From assembly GCF_024347495.1 (NCBI RefSeq), contig NZ_AP025490.1:2604001-2668000 (forward strand): 64,000 bases of DNA, written 5' to 3'. The translations under genes and the position numbers were made by a program. This DNA is from Vibrio gallaecicus (GTDB taxonomy: Bacteria; Pseudomonadota; Gammaproteobacteria; Enterobacterales; Vibrionaceae). Under the pieces are notes generated by a model. The model saw nothing but the letters and a program-made list of their open reading frames with translations, did not search any database and had not been told where the DNA came from. Below, in pieces: positions 35,685-47,260 of this stretch (position 1 is its first letter; each line of letters starts with the position of its first letter).

Positions 35685-37805
35685 TTACTCAGCAGCTGGT
35701 GCTTCACCTTCAGCTGGAGTTTCAACTGCTTCTTTCATGCTTAGACGTACACGGCCTTGACGGTCAATCTCAAGAACCTTAACTGGTACTTCTTGACCTT
35801 CAGTTAGGTAGTCAGACACTTTTTCAACACGCTTATCAGCGATTTGAGAAATGTGTACTAGACCATCTTTACCAGGAAGAATCGTTACGAATGCACCAAA
35901 GTCAGCTAGACGAGCAACTTTACCTTGGTAGATACGACCAACTTCAACTTCAGCAGTGATCTCTTCGATACGACGAATAGCTTCTTTAGCTGCTGCGCCT
36001 TCAGTTGCAGCAATCTTGATTGTGCCATCGTCTTCGATTTCGATTGTAGTACCCGTTTCTTCACAAAGAGCACGGATAACTGCGCCGCCTTTACCGATAA
36101 CATCTTTGATCTTATCAGAGTTGATCTTCATCATGTGGATACGTGGAGCGAACTCAGAGATATCTTCACGAGCACCAGAGATAGCTTCATCCATTACAGA
36201 AAGGATGTGCTTACGTGCACCTTGCGCTTGGTTAAGTGCAATTTGCATGATCTCTTTAGTGATACCTTCGATCTTGATGTCCATTTGAAGTGCAGTGATA
36301 CCAGCGTTAGTACCTGCTACTTTAAAGTCCATGTCACCTAGGTGATCTTCGTCGCCAAGGATGTCAGAAAGAACAACGAAATCGTCGCCTTCTTTAACAA
36401 GACCCATTGCGATACCCGCAACAGAAGCTTTGATTGGAACACCAGCATCCATAAGTGCTAGAGATGTACCACATACAGAAGCCATTGAAGAAGAACCGTT
36501 AGATTCTGTGATTTCCGATACAACACGAACTGTGTATGGGAATTCGTCAACAGAAGGCATTACTGCTTGGATACCACGTTTAGCAAGCTTACCGTGACCA
36601 ATTTCACGACGCTTAGGAGAACCAACGAAACCAGTCTCACCTACACAGTATGGAGGGAAGTTGTAGTGTAGAAGGAAGTTATCTTTCTTCTCACCCATTA
36701 GGCTGTCAATGATTTGTGCATCACGTTGTGTACCAAGCGTTGCTGTAACAAGAGCTTGAGTTTCACCACGAGTGAATAGAGAAGAACCGTGTGTACGTGG
36801 AAGAACACCTGTACGTACGTCTAGCGCACGAACCATGTCTTTTTCACGACCATCAATACGAGGGTTGCCAGCGATGATGCGGCTACGTACTACGTTTTTC
36901 TCTAGAGAACCAAGCATGCCGCGGATTTCGCGCTCATCTAGGTTTTCATCTTCAGCAAGAAGTGCAGCTACAGCTTCAGTTTTGATTGTGCCAACTTGCT
37001 CATAACGAGCCATTTTCTCAGTGATCTGGTACGCGTCAGATAGACGAGTTTCAGCTTGCTCAGCAACTTTAGCTTTAAGTTCAGTGTTAACTGCTGGCGC
37101 TTCCCAGTTCCAAGATGGAGTTGCAACTTCAGCAGCAAACTCGTTGATTGCTTTGATTACAACTTGTTGTTGGTCGTGGCCGTAAACAACAGCTGAAAGC
37201 ATTTCTTCTTCAGATAGGTTATCTGCTTCAGATTCAACCATTAGTACTGCGCCTTCTGTACCAGACACAACTAGGTCTAGTTTAGAGTTTTCAAGCTCAG
37301 TATTTGATGGGTTAAGAACTAGTTCACCGTCGATGTGACCAACACGTGCAGCACCGATAGGACCATTGAATGGAGCACCAGAGATAGCAAGTGCAGCAGA
37401 CGTTGCGATCATAGTGATCATGTCTGGGTTTACGTCAGGGTTGATAGAAACAACCGTAGCGATAACTTGAACTTCGTTTTTAAACGCACTTGGGAAAAGT
37501 GGACGAATTGGACGGTCAATCAGACGAGCTGTTAGCGTTTCGCCTTCAGATGGACGGCCTTCGCGCTTGAAGAAACCACCAGGGATTTTACCCGCAGCGT
37601 ATGTACGCTCTTGGTAGTTAACTGTTAGAGGGAAGAAGTCTTGACCTGCAACAGCTTCTTTCTTAGCAACAACAGAAACGAATACTGATGTATCATCCAT
37701 AGTTGCCATTACAGCAGCAGTAGCTTGACGTGCAATTACGCCCGTTTCTAGAGTAACGGTGTGGTTACCGTACTGGAACGATTTTACAACTGGTTTTTCA
37801 AACAT
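35685..37805 (-). CDS. pnp: Polyribonucleotide nucleotidyltransferase (PNPase)
   Basis: 706 residues. Trimeric phosphorolytic 3'-5' exoribonuclease and degradosome component. Two RNase PH domains flank a helical linker, followed by a KH domain ([20 protein letters not shown] near residue 560) and an S1 domain ([18 protein letters not shown] near 622). The second PH core carries [20 protein letters not shown] and [19 protein letters not shown]. The acidic, alanine-rich tail is short. It follows rpsO after a terminator and a long structured leader. Confidence 0.96.
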   Translation of the reverse strand: MFEKPVVKSFQYGNHTVTLETGVIARQATAAVMATMDDTSVFVSVVAKKEAVAGQDFFPLTVNYQERTYAAGKIPGGFFKREGRPSEGETLTARLIDRPIRPLFPSAFKNEVQVIATVVSINPDVNPDMITMIATSAALAISGAPFNGPIGAARVGHIDGELVLNPSNTELENSKLDLVVSGTEGAVLMVESEADNLSEEEMLSAVVYGHDQQQVVIKAINEFAAEVATPSWNWEAPAVNTELKAKVAEQAETRLSDAYQITEKMARYEQVGTIKTEAVAALLAEDENLDEREIRGMLGSLEKNVVRSRIIAGNPRIDGREKDMVRALDVRTGVLPRTHGSSLFTRGETQALVTATLGTQRDAQIIDSLMGEKKDNFLLHYNFPPYCVGETGFVGSPKRREIGHGKLAKRGIQAVMPSVDEFPYTVRVVSEITESNGSSSMASVCGTSLALMDAGVPIKASVAGIAMGLVKEGDDFVVLSDILGDEDHLGDMDFKVAGTNAGITALQMDIKIEGITKEIMQIALNQAQGARKHILSVMDEAISGAREDISEFAPRIHMMKINSDKIKDVIGKGGAVIRALCEETGTTIEIEDDGTIKIAATEGAAAKEAIRRIEEITAEVEVGRIYQGKVARLADFGAFVTILPGKDGLVHISQIADKRVEKVSDYLTEGQEVPVKVLEIDRQGRVRLSMKEAVETPAEGEAPAAE

Positions 37806-38183
37806 TGTATATCCTTAGCTCTAAAGTCATGACTTTAGATTAAGTGAATAATGACTCAAGATATTACCAATCGCGACTAGTGAAAAGGGACTCAGAATAG
37901 TGACTCTTTACATGAGTTCACGCGCCGAATTAAGACTAAATCCGCCTTTGAATAGTCGCGACCTATTGGCCGACATCTGTGACTGTAATCTCTTGAGAGG
38001 TTGAGTGCCTAACGTGAAAACGCTATAGGCGGGCGTAGTATAAACTATTTTTATTAGGAGAGATATTTCCTATCAGAAAAAGCCAGACGATATTCTGAGC
38101 ATCCGGTCAGCCATTTTCTTACAGGCACAAAAAAAGGAGCATAAATGCTCCTTTTCTTCAAACTGTCTTTGCAGACATCGCTA
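37806..38183 (-). promoter_or_regulatory. Structured leader between rpsO and pnp
   Basis: No protein gene is supported. It includes the rpsO terminator (about 38132-38156). Then comes a long-range inverted repeat, TCGCGACTA at 37871-37879 and TAGTCGCGA at 37953-37961, enclosing a smaller hairpin (GTGACTC and GAGTTCAC). In E. coli the pnp leader is a stem-loop cut by RNase III, through which PNPase represses itself, and the same interval encodes the sRNA SraG. The layout fits the first; the second cannot be judged. Confidence 0.55.
38132..38156 (-). terminator. Terminator of rpsO
   Basis: AAGGAGCA, loop TAAA, TGCTCCTT, with a seven-T tail on the minus strand. Confidence 0.85.
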
Positions 38184-38453
38184 TTAGCGACGTAGGCCTA
38201 GACGCTTGATTAGGTCTTGGTAACGAGCAAGGTTTTTGCCTTTCAAGTAATCAAGAAGCTTACGACGGCTAGAAACCATACGTAGTAGACCACGACGGCT
38301 GTGGTGATCGTGTTTGTGCGCTTTGAAGTGACCTTGTAGGTGGTTGATAGAAGCAGTAAGTAGTGCTACTTGTACTTCTGGTGAACCTGTGTCGCCTTCA
38401 GATTGTGCGTATTCTGCAACGATTGCTGCTTTAGTTTCTGCATTCAGAGACAT
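38184..38453 (-). CDS. rpsO: 30S ribosomal protein S15
   Basis: 89 residues, the standard length. The rRNA-binding signature is complete: [18 protein letters not shown], the [12 protein letters not shown] loop, and [17 protein letters not shown]15 binds the central domain of 16S rRNA early in 30S assembly. It lies between truB and pnp as in E. coli, separated from truB by a terminator. Confidence 0.97.
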   Translation of the reverse strand: MSLNAETKAAIVAEYAQSEGDTGSPEVQVALLTASINHLQGHFKAHKHDHHSRRGLLRMVSSRRKLLDYLKGKNLARYQDLIKRLGLRR

Positions 38454-38583
38454 AAATCTCTCCTGATAAGAGTAAGTTTATATTTGTAGCAGCCAATCTC
38501 TGATTCAGCCGCTACGCGAGCCGAGGATTATAGGGAAGTTTACGAGTTGGTGCAATAACAATCGAACCCGTGAAAAACGAAAA

Positions 38584-38615
38584 AAGCGAACTACCTAAAT
38601 CAGGCGTTCGCTTTC
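38584..38615 (-). terminator. Terminator at the end of the nusA-infB-truB operon
   Basis: AAAGCGAAC pairs with GTTCGCTTT and inside it CCT with AGG. A T-rich tail follows on the minus strand. Confidence 0.85.
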
Positions 38616-38671
38616 TGTCTTATTTATCAACTTTTCAATGCGAAAAGCTAATATCTAACTAGATTTACACA

Positions 38672-39625
38672 TTAAACTTGTGGCTCTTCATCTCTGAAAA
38701 CAACCAGACGCTTTGGTGCAACTCGACCATCTTCAGCAATTTGAGCAACGCCAACAAACAACTTCTCTTCGCCGCTTGTCATGCGTACAGTGCCTTCGGC
38801 TGGTGCTCCGGATACTTGAACTGGCATACCATGTTGAACAAGGTCAGTCAGCTCTGCATTCAGGTTTACTTCTGGTAAATCTTCAACGGCAGTGTCCATC
38901 GGCATTAGCAGAGGATCGAGTAGCTCTTTAGGTGCAATCTCTTGTTCCTGAGCTTGCTCTAAAATCGCGTTTAACTGCTCCAAAGTCACCATGCGCTCGT
39001 ACGGGTACTTTGCAACACCAGTACGGCGAAGCATTGTAACGTGAGCACCACAACCTAACATTTCACCAAGATCGTCGGTGATTGTGCGGATGTAAGTGCC
39101 TTTCGAACAATGTACTTCCATCTCAACTTCATTACCTTCAAAACGAAGTAGCTCGATAGAGTAAACAGTGATCTTACGAGATTCACGAGGAACTTCGATA
39201 CCAGCACGTGCGTATTCATATAAAGGCTTACCTTGATACTTCAATGCTGAGAACATTGATGGTATCTGGTCGGTTTCGCCCTTGAAGCTTGCAATACACT
39301 GTTCAAGCTGCTCTTGAGTCACGTTAACATCACGAGTCTCTACCACTTCACCATCAGAGTCAGAGGTATTGGTACGCTCACCAAGCTTAGCGATCACCAC
39401 GTAGCGTTTATCAGAATCTAGAAGAAACTGAGAAAACTTCGTCGCTTCACCAAGACAAATTGGCAGCATGCCAGTCGCAAGAGGATCCAGAGCACCTGTG
39501 TGCCCAGCTTTCTCTGCAAAGTAAATGCGTTTTACTTTTTGCAGTGCATCATTAGATGAGATACCAGTTGGTTTATCTAACAGAATTACCCCGTTTATTG
39601 GGCGACCTTTACGACGGCGAGCCAT
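38672..39625 (-). CDS. truB: tRNA pseudouridine(55) synthase
   Basis: 317 residues. It makes pseudouridine 55 in the T loop of tRNAs. The catalytic aspartate lies in [23 protein letters not shown] near residue 47. The [23 protein letters not shown] motif and a C-terminal PUA-like region follow. The start codon overlaps the rbfA stop (TAATG), so the two are translationally coupled. Confidence 0.96.
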   Translation of the reverse strand: MARRRKGRPINGVILLDKPTGISSNDALQKVKRIYFAEKAGHTGALDPLATGMLPICLGEATKFSQFLLDSDKRYVVIAKLGERTNTSDSDGEVVETRDVNVTQEQLEQCIASFKGETDQIPSMFSALKYQGKPLYEYARAGIEVPRESRKITVYSIELLRFEGNEVEMEVHCSKGTYIRTITDDLGEMLGCGAHVTMLRRTGVAKYPYERMVTLEQLNAILEQAQEQEIAPKELLDPLLMPMDTAVEDLPEVNLNAELTDLVQHGMPVQVSGAPAEGTVRMTSGEEKLFVGVAQIAEDGRVAPKRLVVFRDEEPQV

Positions 39626-40038
39626 TACTCTTCACCTTTTACTTCTGTATCTTCATCACGACCAGCTTCATGCTGCTTACGCTTGTCTTCACTCAAAACT
39701 TCACTTACTAAGTTAGACATACGCATACCTTCAACTAATGTATCGTCATATGTAAAACGAACTTCAGGAGTCAGGCGGTGGCGAATACGCTTACCTAGAG
39801 CCATACGGACTGGCACTTCGTGCTCTTTAAGAGCAGCAAGACATGATTGAGGTGTTTGCTCACCGATACATAGGAAAGTCACGAACACTTTTGCGTATGC
39901 AAGATCACGAGACACTTCTACGTCTGAGATCGTAACCATACCAATGCGTGAGTCACGGACTTCACGTTGCAAGATAAGTGCTAGCTCTTTTTGTAGCTGC
40001 TGAGACACACGTTGTGTGCGGCTAAATTCTTTTGACAT
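39625..40038 (-). CDS. rbfA: Ribosome-binding factor A
   Basis: 137 residues. KH-like 30S maturation factor needed for 16S processing and cold growth. Typical start [25 protein letters not shown], then [21 protein letters not shown] and [20 protein letters not shown], with an acidic tail. A strong GC hairpin lies 22 bases before the start, in the gap from infB. Confidence 0.95.
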   Translation of the reverse strand: MSKEFSRTQRVSQQLQKELALILQREVRDSRIGMVTISDVEVSRDLAYAKVFVTFLCIGEQTPQSCLAALKEHEVPVRMALGKRIRHRLTPEVRFTYDDTLVEGMRMSNLVSEVLSEDKRKQHEAGRDEDTEVKGEE

Positions 40039-40059
40039 TTTCTTTTCTCACTTAGAAAG

Positions 40060-40090
40060 ATGGGGGGCTTGGTAATAACCAGCCCCCCAT
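40060..40090 (-). other. GC-rich intercistronic hairpin between infB and rbfA
   Basis: ATGGGGGGCT pairs with AGCCCCCCAT, and a GGT/ACC extension narrows the loop. The minus-strand sequence after it is CTTTCTAAG, with no true T run, so it is a stable mRNA element rather than a clear terminator. Confidence 0.8.
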
Positions 40091-40172
40091 GGTGTATTCA
40101 ACAACCGATTACTTATTACCTTTACTAGTAATGTTAGTAACCTTAGTCAATATGTCGAGTCGTACAGACTGG

Positions 40173-42863
40173 TTAGTCTAGAGTACGTTGAACCTCAACG
40201 ATTTCGAATACTTCGATCTGGTCACCAACGCGAACGTCGTTGTAGTTCTTAACGCCAACACCACACTCGTAACCATTTTTAACTTCTTGAACATCATCTT
40301 TAAAGCGACGAAGTGACTCTAGTTCACCTTCGTAGATAACAACGTTTTCACGAAGAACGCGGATTGGGTTGTTACGCTTAATGATACCTTCAGTCACGAT
40401 ACAACCAGCGATTGCGCCGATCTTAGGAGACTTAAATACGTCACGAACTTGAGCAAGACCAATAATCTCTTGACGGAATTCAGGAGCAAGCATACCGCCC
40501 ATCGCCTGTTTCACTTCGTCGATCAGTTGGTAAATGATTGAGTAGTAACGTAGGTCAAGGTTTTCATTCTGAACAGTACCACGCGCAGTTGCGTCAGCAC
40601 GAACGTTGAAACCAAGGATAATAGCGTTAGAAGCTGCTGCAAGCGTTGCATCAGTTTCAGTAATACCACCAACACCAGAACCTACGATGTTCACTTTAAC
40701 TTCGTCAGTTGAAAGTTTCAGTAGAGAGTCAGCGATTGCTTCAACAGAACCTTGAACGTCTGCTTTTAGTACAACGTTAAGTTCAGCAACTTCACCAGCT
40801 TCCATGTTTGCGAACATGTTTTCTAGTTTAGCTTTTTGTTGACGAGCTAGTTTAACATCACGGAATTTACCTTGACGGTAGTTAGCTACTTCACGTGCTT
40901 TACGCTCATCACGTACAACAGTCGCTTCGTCGCCTGACGAAGGAACACCAGAAAGACCTAGAATTTCTACAGGAATAGATGGACCTGCAGTTTCGATGTC
41001 TTTTCCGTTTTCATCGCGCATTGCACGAACACGACCGTACTCTTGACCACAAAGAACGATGTCGCCTTTGTTTAGAGTACCAGACTGTACTAGTACTGTT
41101 GCAACTGGACCGCGACCTTTATCAAGACGAGATTCAACAACAACACCAGACGCCATGCCTTCTTTAACTGCTGTAAGTTCAAGAACTTCAGACTGAAGAA
41201 GGATTGCTTCTAGAAGACCTTCGATGTTTGTCCCCTGTTTAGCTGAGATGTGAACGAACATGTTCTCACCGCCCCATTCTTCAGGGATAACGTCGTATTG
41301 AGCTAGCTCATTCTTAACGTTGTCTGGGTTTGCACCCTCTTTATCGATCTTGTTCACAGCAACAATCAGAGGAACGCCTGCCGCTTTCGCGTGCTGGATT
41401 GCTTCGATTGTTTGTGGCATTACGCCATCGTCTGCTGCAACGACTAGTACAACGATATCTGTCGCTTGAGCACCACGAGCACGCATGGCAGTAAACGCCG
41501 CGTGTCCAGGAGTATCAAGGAAAGTGATCATACCGTTATCAGTATCTACGTGGTAAGCACCAATGTGCTGCGTGATACCGCCAGCTTCGCCAGAAGCAAC
41601 GTGTGCTTTACGAATGTAATCAAGTGTTGAAGTTTTACCGTGGTCAACGTGACCCATGATAGTAACAACAGGAGCACGACCTTCAGCGATTGCATCGCTA
41701 TCACGATCCGCTAGTACTGCTTCTTCAAGTTCATTTTCTTTACGAAGAATAACCTTGTGACCCATTTCTTCAGCAACAAGAGCTGCTGTTTCTTGGTCGA
41801 TCACTTGGTTGATAGTCGCCATAGCGCCCATCTTCATCATAACTTTAATTACTTCAGTTGCTTTAACTGACATTTTGCTAGCCAGTTCAGAAACAACGAT
41901 TGTTTCGCCAATAGCAACATCAGACTTAGCAACAGTTGCAGATTTATCAAAACCTTGCTGCATTGAAGTTGGTTTAGCAAGCTTACCTTTACCACCACGA
42001 CCACGTTGGTTGCGACCACCACGGTTATTGCCTGGTTGAGTAGCTGGAGCAGCTTTCTTCTTACGACGACGAGGAGCTTTCTCGTCTTTTTTATCCGCTG
42101 CATCTTCTGCTTCACGAGCGTAAGTAGAAGTCGTAACATGGTAATCCGCAGATTTTTCTTGTTCTTTCTTCTTCTTCTCTTCTTCAGACCAACGTTCTTG
42201 GTTTTCTTCTGCTAGCTTACGAGCATCTTCAACTAGTTTTGCAGCTTCAGCTTCAGCTTTACGCGTTGCTTCTTGCTCCTGACGTACTTTTAGCTCATCA
42301 GCTTCTTTCTTCGCTTGTGCGTTTGTGTCTGCGTTCTTTGAATTCATGTCTTTTTTAGCCTTATCAGCTTGTGCGCGTTTTGCCTTTTCTTCAGCTTCAC
42401 GTTTAGCGTCTGCTTCACGTTTTACTTTCTCTTCGGCTTCGCGCTGTGCTTTCTCTGCAGCTACACGTTGCGCTTGCTCTTCAGCTTCGCGTTGTGCTTT
42501 ATCTTCCGCTTCACGAGTATCAGCTTCTTCGGCTTCTCGTTTCGCTTCATCTTCGATTGTGCTGCGCTTTACGTAAGTACGCTTCTTACGTACCTCAACT
42601 TGAACATCCTTACTCTTACCGCCTCCAGCGGCAACACTTAACGTGCTGCGGGTTTTGCGTTGAAGAGTTAAGCGAGTCGGTTCAGTTTCACCAGAAGTGT
42701 CACCATGTTCTTTTTTCAGGTGAGTAAGCAAACTTTGCTTTTCTGCATCTGAAACTTGATCCGATCCTGCTTTCTTCATTCCTGCATCAGCAAGTTGTTC
42801 AATTAAGCGGTCAACTGGCGTACCAATCTCTTCACTCAGTGCTTTAACTGTTAATTGTGTCAT
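40173..42863 (-). CDS. infB: Translation initiation factor IF-2
   Basis: 896 residues from [14 protein letters not shown]; the ATG has GGAGAG upstream and lies 20 bases after nusA, so a longer start inside nusA is rejected. GTPase that places initiator tRNA on the 30S subunit. An N-terminal IF2_N domain precedes a highly charged, repetitive [14 protein letters not shown] region (about 95-225), a basic [13 protein letters not shown] patch, and the G domain ([42 protein letters not shown]). Domains II, III and IV follow. The repetitive linker gives long shadow frames on the other strand. Confidence 0.96.
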   Translation of the reverse strand: MTQLTVKALSEEIGTPVDRLIEQLADAGMKKAGSDQVSDAEKQSLLTHLKKEHGDTSGETEPTRLTLQRKTRSTLSVAAGGGKSKDVQVEVRKKRTYVKRSTIEDEAKREAEEADTREAEDKAQREAEEQAQRVAAEKAQREAEEKVKREADAKREAEEKAKRAQADKAKKDMNSKNADTNAQAKKEADELKVRQEQEATRKAEAEAAKLVEDARKLAEENQERWSEEEKKKKEQEKSADYHVTTSTYAREAEDAADKKDEKAPRRRKKKAAPATQPGNNRGGRNQRGRGGKGKLAKPTSMQQGFDKSATVAKSDVAIGETIVVSELASKMSVKATEVIKVMMKMGAMATINQVIDQETAALVAEEMGHKVILRKENELEEAVLADRDSDAIAEGRAPVVTIMGHVDHGKTSTLDYIRKAHVASGEAGGITQHIGAYHVDTDNGMITFLDTPGHAAFTAMRARGAQATDIVVLVVAADDGVMPQTIEAIQHAKAAGVPLIVAVNKIDKEGANPDNVKNELAQYDVIPEEWGGENMFVHISAKQGTNIEGLLEAILLQSEVLELTAVKEGMASGVVVESRLDKGRGPVATVLVQSGTLNKGDIVLCGQEYGRVRAMRDENGKDIETAGPSIPVEILGLSGVPSSGDEATVVRDERKAREVANYRQGKFRDVKLARQQKAKLENMFANMEAGEVAELNVVLKADVQGSVEAIADSLLKLSTDEVKVNIVGSGVGGITETDATLAAASNAIILGFNVRADATARGTVQNENLDLRYYSIIYQLIDEVKQAMGGMLAPEFRQEIIGLAQVRDVFKSPKIGAIAGCIVTEGIIKRNNPIRVLRENVVIYEGELESLRRFKDDVQEVKNGYECGVGVKNYNDVRVGDQIEVFEIVEVQRTLD

Positions 42864-42883
42864 ACCGCTCTCTCCTTGCTGAG

Positions 42884-44371
42884 TTATTCTTCGTCGCCGA
42901 ACCAACAGATGTTACGCGCAGCCATGATAAGCTCACCTGCACGTTCTTCTGTTAGATCTTCAATACCTTCTAGTTCATCAACACCTTGATCAGCTAAATC
43001 TTCAAGTGTTGCAACACCTTTTGCTGCTAACTTGTAAGCCATCTCACGCTCAAGACCTTCTAGTGCAAGTAAGTCTTCTGCTGGCTCAACACCATCAAAA
43101 GTTTCTTCTTTAGCAAGCGCTAGAGTAGTCAGAGCATCTTTCGCACGGTTACGTAGCTCTTCAACGATGCCTTCATCTAGACCATCGACTTCAAGAAGTT
43201 CGTTTACTGGAACGTATGCTACTTCTTCTAAAGTAGAGAAACCTTCTTCTACAAGCATTTGAGCGAAGTCTTCTTCGATATCTAAGTGCTTCATGAAGTT
43301 TTCAATTGAAGCAACCGCTTCTTCTTGGTGTTTCTTCTGAAGATCAGCAACTGTCATTACATTCAGTTCCCAACCAGTGAGTTGAGAAGCTAGACGTACG
43401 TTTTGACCGCTACGACCGATAGCTTGAGCTAGGTTATCTGCTTCTACTGCGATATCCATTGAGTGCGCATCTTCATCAACGATGATAGAAGCTACATCTG
43501 CAGGAGCCATTGCATTGATAACAAATTGTGCCGGGTTATCATCCCAAAGCACGATATCAATACGCTCACCGCCAAGATCATTAGAAACCGCTTGTACACG
43601 TGCGCCACGCATACCAACACAAGCCCCTACAGGGTCAATGCGTTTATCATTGGTTTTCACTGCGATTTTAGCACGCGAACCAGGATCTCGAGCCGCACCT
43701 TTTAATTCAATCAGTTCTTCACCAATTTCAGGTACTTCTACGCGGAATAGTTCAGCTAGCATTTCAGGCTTAGAGCGAGTAATGAATAACTGGAAACCAC
43801 GAGCCTCTGGCTTAACTGCGTAAAGCAAACCACGTACTCGGTCACCTGGACGGAAGTTTTCACGTGGAAGTTGGTCATCACGAAGGATTACCGCTTCAGC
43901 GTTGCTACCTAGATCTAAGATAATTGTGTCACGGTTAACTTTCTTAACAACACCAGTAACTAACTCACCTTCATTATCGATGAACTGTTCAACAATTTGA
44001 GCGCGCTCAGCTTCACGTACTTTTTGTACAATAACTTGCTTAGCGGTTTGAGTCGTAATACGGTCAAATGTAACTGACTCGATATCATCTTCAATGAAAC
44101 CACCTAGTTCGATTTCAGGATCATCGTACTGTGCAGCTTCGAAAGAGATCTCTTTTGTTGGGAATTCAACAACTTCAACAGCTTCCCAACGACGGAAAGT
44201 CTCAAAGTTACCCGTTTTACGATCGATTTCTACACGAACTTCAATTTCAAATTCGCTTTTCTTCTTAGTTGCTGTTGCAAGCGCGATTTCAAGCGCTTCA
44301 AAAATACGCTCACGAGGAACTGCTTTCTCATTTGAAACAGCTTCTACTACCGCTAAAATTTCTTTGTTCAT
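42884..44371 (-). CDS. nusA: Transcription termination/antitermination factor NusA
   Basis: 495 residues. RNA polymerase-bound factor that controls pausing, termination and antitermination. Order: N-terminal domain ([19 protein letters not shown]), S1 ([19 protein letters not shown]), KH1 and KH2 ([32 protein letters not shown]), then two acidic repeats at the C-terminus ([38 protein letters not shown]). It lies 35 bases after rimP. Confidence 0.96.
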   Translation of the reverse strand: MNKEILAVVEAVSNEKAVPRERIFEALEIALATATKKKSEFEIEVRVEIDRKTGNFETFRRWEAVEVVEFPTKEISFEAAQYDDPEIELGGFIEDDIESVTFDRITTQTAKQVIVQKVREAERAQIVEQFIDNEGELVTGVVKKVNRDTIILDLGSNAEAVILRDDQLPRENFRPGDRVRGLLYAVKPEARGFQLFITRSKPEMLAELFRVEVPEIGEELIELKGAARDPGSRAKIAVKTNDKRIDPVGACVGMRGARVQAVSNDLGGERIDIVLWDDNPAQFVINAMAPADVASIIVDEDAHSMDIAVEADNLAQAIGRSGQNVRLASQLTGWELNVMTVADLQKKHQEEAVASIENFMKHLDIEEDFAQMLVEEGFSTLEEVAYVPVNELLEVDGLDEGIVEELRNRAKDALTTLALAKEETFDGVEPAEDLLALEGLEREMAYKLAAKGVATLEDLADQGVDELEGIEDLTEERAGELIMAARNICWFGDEE

Positions 44372-44406
44372 TAATCTAGCCTCTTAAGCTTTTCTCACGA
44401 GGAGAA

Positions 44407-44862
44407 CTAAAATTTAGGGATCAGGTTAGCTTTCGAAATATTACTTAGTGGAAACTCTTCTGTGTTCCCTTCAGCTAATATTGAAATAGTCTCACCATCA
44501 ACAGATTGGATATCACCTTTCCATTTACGACGGTTGGCTACAGCCATTTTCAAAACAATGCTTACCTCGTGACCAATAAATTGTTGGTAATGCTCAGCTT
44601 TGAATAGTGGTCTTTCTAGACCTGGTGAAGACACTTCAAGGTTGTAAATCACTGAAATTGGATCTTCAACGTCTAATACTGCACCTACTTGATGACTTAC
44701 TTCAGCACAATCATCTACAAAAATACCATTTTCATGATCAATGTAGATACGTAGCGTTGAGTGCTCACCCGCACGAATAAATTCTAATCCAACTAACTCA
44801 TAACCTGACGCAGCTACAGGAGCTTCAAGCATTTCAGTAAGTTGTCTTTCTAAACCAGTCAT
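44407..44862 (-). CDS. rimP: Ribosome maturation factor RimP
   Basis: 151 residues. It assists 30S assembly. The two-domain pattern is visible: [61 protein letters not shown] and the C-terminal SH3-like part. First protein gene of the rimP-nusA-infB-rbfA-truB operon. Two terminator-like hairpins stand between it and the tRNAs, so part of its expression may depend on readthrough. Confidence 0.95.
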   Translation of the reverse strand: MTGLERQLTEMLEAPVAASGYELVGLEFIRAGEHSTLRIYIDHENGIFVDDCAEVSHQVGAVLDVEDPISVIYNLEVSSPGLERPLFKAEHYQQFIGHEVSIVLKMAVANRRKWKGDIQSVDGETISILAEGNTEEFPLSNISKANLIPKF

Positions 44863-44886
44863 TTAACCACTCCAGAAACAAAAAAA

Positions 44887-44899
44887 GGGCTCAAAGCCC
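44887..44899 (-). terminator. Short terminator-like hairpin just before rimP (possible attenuator)
   Basis: GGGCT, loop, AGCCC, followed by seven T on the minus strand, 24 bases before the rimP start codon. Confidence 0.6.
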
Positions 44900-44955
44900 A
44901 ATTTAAATTCCAAGCAAACATTACCTAAATGCATTTATAAATGCTTAGATAACAA

Positions 44956-44980
44956 AAAACCCCGTATAAGCCGGGGTTTT
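44956..44980 (-). terminator. Terminator of the tRNA transcript
   Basis: AAAACCCCG pairs with CGGGGTTTT around a 7-base loop. A T-rich tail follows on the minus strand. Confidence 0.88.
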
Positions 44981-45097
44981 TGTTGCTGGACCCTGATTCG
45001 TTAAGCAATTATCTAATAAGATTAATACTTAACTCGTAGTGAGGTTCACACTACGTAAACTTGCTACCAACTTTCACACATAGCGTGCTTTGAAAAT

Positions 45098-45174
<77 letters not shown>

Positions 45175-45227
45175 TCCGACTTGTGAGCATTATACGCCCA
45201 ACAAGATGTTTTACAAGTTTGTAAACA

Positions 45228-45312
45228 TGGTGCCGAGAGAGGGACTCGAACCCTCACACCCTAAGGCACTAGCACCTCATGCTAGCGTGTCTACCAATTT
45301 CACCATCTCGGC
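45228..45312 (-). tRNA. leuU: tRNA-Leu (GAG)
   Basis: 85 bases including CCA, with the long variable arm of leucine tRNAs (GTGCCTTAGGGTGT). Anticodon GAG sits in the CTAGCATGAGGTGCTAG stem-loop. It lies 15 bases after secG, as leuU follows secG in E. coli, and is probably processed from the secG transcript. Confidence 0.95.
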
Positions 45313-45327
45313 ATCAAATCTTTCAGA

Positions 45328-45660
45328 TTATTGTGGAATCTCGTCGCCTTGCGCCGGAACTTCACTCACTGCATCATTAGCTTGCTGAATTACCTGACCT
45401 TGAGTCGGGTCAATCCACTGTGACTCAGTTTTATGTGTAGACATATTACCAAGTACTAAGCTAATAACAAAAAATACGATTGCAAAAATTGCAGTCATTC
45501 GGGTTAGGAAATTCCCTGAGCCACCAGCACCAAACACAGTGTTTGAAGCACCAGCACCGAATGAAGCTCCCATATCTGCGCCTTTACCTTGTTGAATTAA
45601 CACTAGGCCAATTACACCAAGCGCTGCCAACAGGTAAATCACAAGTAGAACTGTAAACAT
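45328..45660 (-). CDS. secG: Preprotein translocase subunit SecG
   Basis: 110 residues. Two membrane segments ([20 protein letters not shown] and [17 protein letters not shown]) flank the conserved cytoplasmic loop [20 protein letters not shown]. SecG assists the SecYE channel. The tail is short and acidic. It is followed at once by tRNA-Leu. Confidence 0.96.
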   Translation of the reverse strand: MFTVLLVIYLLAALGVIGLVLIQQGKGADMGASFGAGASNTVFGAGGSGNFLTRMTAIFAIVFFVISLVLGNMSTHKTESQWIDPTQGQVIQQANDAVSEVPAQGDEIPQ

Positions 45661-45844
45661 TTTTCCACCTATGTTCCTAATTGTTGAGCCAGCGCCGTTC
45701 TAAAACACTATTTACACGATGTTTAGAGAACAAGGCTAGCGACCTCCTAACTGAAGGCCGAGCAATACTAACGAATGCTTACTTACCTGACAAGTGGAAT
45801 TTGCCAAAAATAAGCCTTTAGAAAACAAACGCTCAAAAAAAAGA

Positions 45845-45879
45845 CAAAACAAGCATAAAACTACCTTATGCTTGTTTTG
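45845..45879 (-). terminator. Terminator of glmM
   Basis: A 14-base perfect AT-rich stem (AAAACAAGCATAA and complement) with a 7-base loop, followed on the minus strand by a long T run. Confidence 0.88.
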
Positions 45880-45900
45880 ATTAGTTCAACAATAAGTTGA

Positions 45901-47241
45901 TTAACAGCTGGCTTTTACCGCCTCTGCAATTTTAAGCGCTGAGCTTTGAACTAATTCTGCATCTTCACCTTCGACCATTACACGTAGTAGAGGCTCTGTT
46001 CCAGACTTACGAAGTAGCACTCGACCTTTTTCACCAAGAACAAGTTCAACCTCTTTAACTGACCGAATTACCGCTTCTGCTTCTAATGGGTTTGAGTCAC
46101 CACTAAATCTTACGTTTTCTAAAACTTGTGGATATAGCGTCATACCTTGTGATAGCTCGTTCAGAGACATTTCACTGTCCACTACTGATGCTAATACCTG
46201 CAATGCCGCAACAATCGCATCACCAGTTGTTACTTTATCAAGCAAAATAACGTGACCAGAATTCTCAGCACCGATCTTCCAACCTTTAGCTAAAAGCTGT
46301 TCCATTACATATCGGTCACCAACAGCTGCACGTACAAATGGAATCCCTAATTGCTTAAGCCCATTTTCCATACCAAGGTTAGTCATTAATGTACCTACAA
46401 CACCACCCTTCAGTTCACCGCGACGTAGGGCATCACGAGCAATGATATAAGCGATTTGGTCACCATCAACTTTGTTACCTAGCTCATCAACCATGATGAT
46501 ACGGTCGCCATCACCATCAAAACCTAGACCGAGTGCCGCTTTCTCTTCAAGCACTCTAGCTTGTAAAGCTCGTACATCTGTTGCACCGACTTCATGATTT
46601 ATGTTGGTGCCATTTGGCTCAACACCCATGGCAATCACTTCTGCACCAAGCTCTCTAAAAACTGCAGGAGCAATATGGTATGTCGCACCATGAGCACAAT
46701 CCACAACAATTTTCATTCCAGACAAGCTCATGTGGTTAGGGAATGTGCTTTTACAAAATTCAATATAACGACCTGCTGCATCATTTAAGCGAACCGCTTT
46801 ACCAAGCTCTGATGATTCTACACATTCAATGTCTTTATCTAATTCAGCCTCAATCGCTAACTCAATTTCATCAGACAGCTTAGTGCCTTCAGAAGAGAAG
46901 AACTTAATACCATTATCATAATATGGGTTATGAGATGCTGAGATAACAATCCCAGCTTCTGCGCGGAAGGTCTGTGTTAAATAAGCAACAGCAGGGGTTG
47001 GCATTGGACCTGTGAAAGTTGCTTGAAGGCCAGCAGCAGCAAGACCTGCCTCTAAAGCAGATTCAAGCATATAACCAGAAATGCGGGTATCTTTACCTAT
47101 GATAACTTTTTTTGTTCCTTGTTTAGCAAGAACACGACCAGCAGCCCAACCAAGTTTAAGTACAAAGTCCGGAGTGATAGGGTATTGCCCTACTTTTCCA
47201 CGCACACCATCTGTACCAAAATAACGTCTTTTATCTGACAT
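45901..47241 (-). CDS. glmM: Phosphoglucosamine mutase
   Basis: 446 residues. It converts glucosamine 6-phosphate to glucosamine 1-phosphate for UDP-GlcNAc, feeding peptidoglycan and LPS. The active-site phosphoserine lies in [16 protein letters not shown] near residue 102. The metal loop [13 protein letters not shown] is near 241, and the C-terminal phosphate site reads [20 protein letters not shown] lies before the start, which is 19 bases after folP. Confidence 0.96.
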   Translation of the reverse strand: MSDKRRYFGTDGVRGKVGQYPITPDFVLKLGWAAGRVLAKQGTKKVIIGKDTRISGYMLESALEAGLAAAGLQATFTGPMPTPAVAYLTQTFRAEAGIVISASHNPYYDNGIKFFSSEGTKLSDEIELAIEAELDKDIECVESSELGKAVRLNDAAGRYIEFCKSTFPNHMSLSGMKIVVDCAHGATYHIAPAVFRELGAEVIAMGVEPNGTNINHEVGATDVRALQARVLEEKAALGLGFDGDGDRIIMVDELGNKVDGDQIAYIIARDALRRGELKGGVVGTLMTNLGMENGLKQLGIPFVRAAVGDRYVMEQLLAKGWKIGAENSGHVILLDKVTTGDAIVAALQVLASVVDSEMSLNELSQGMTLYPQVLENVRFSGDSNPLEAEAVIRSVKEVELVLGEKGRVLLRKSGTEPLLRVMVEGEDAELVQSSALKIAEAVKASC

Positions 47242-47260
47242 GGGTTTTCCTTAATTTTTA

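Noticed and set aside
35925..36597. Open frames opposite pnp
   Set aside because: They lie fully inside a strongly conserved gene with biased codons, and show no family motifs.
42006..42727. Long open frames opposite the N-terminal part of infB
   Set aside because: They mirror the repetitive Lys/Glu/Ala codons of IF-2, have no ribosome site and encode low-complexity Ser/Phe/Leu chains.
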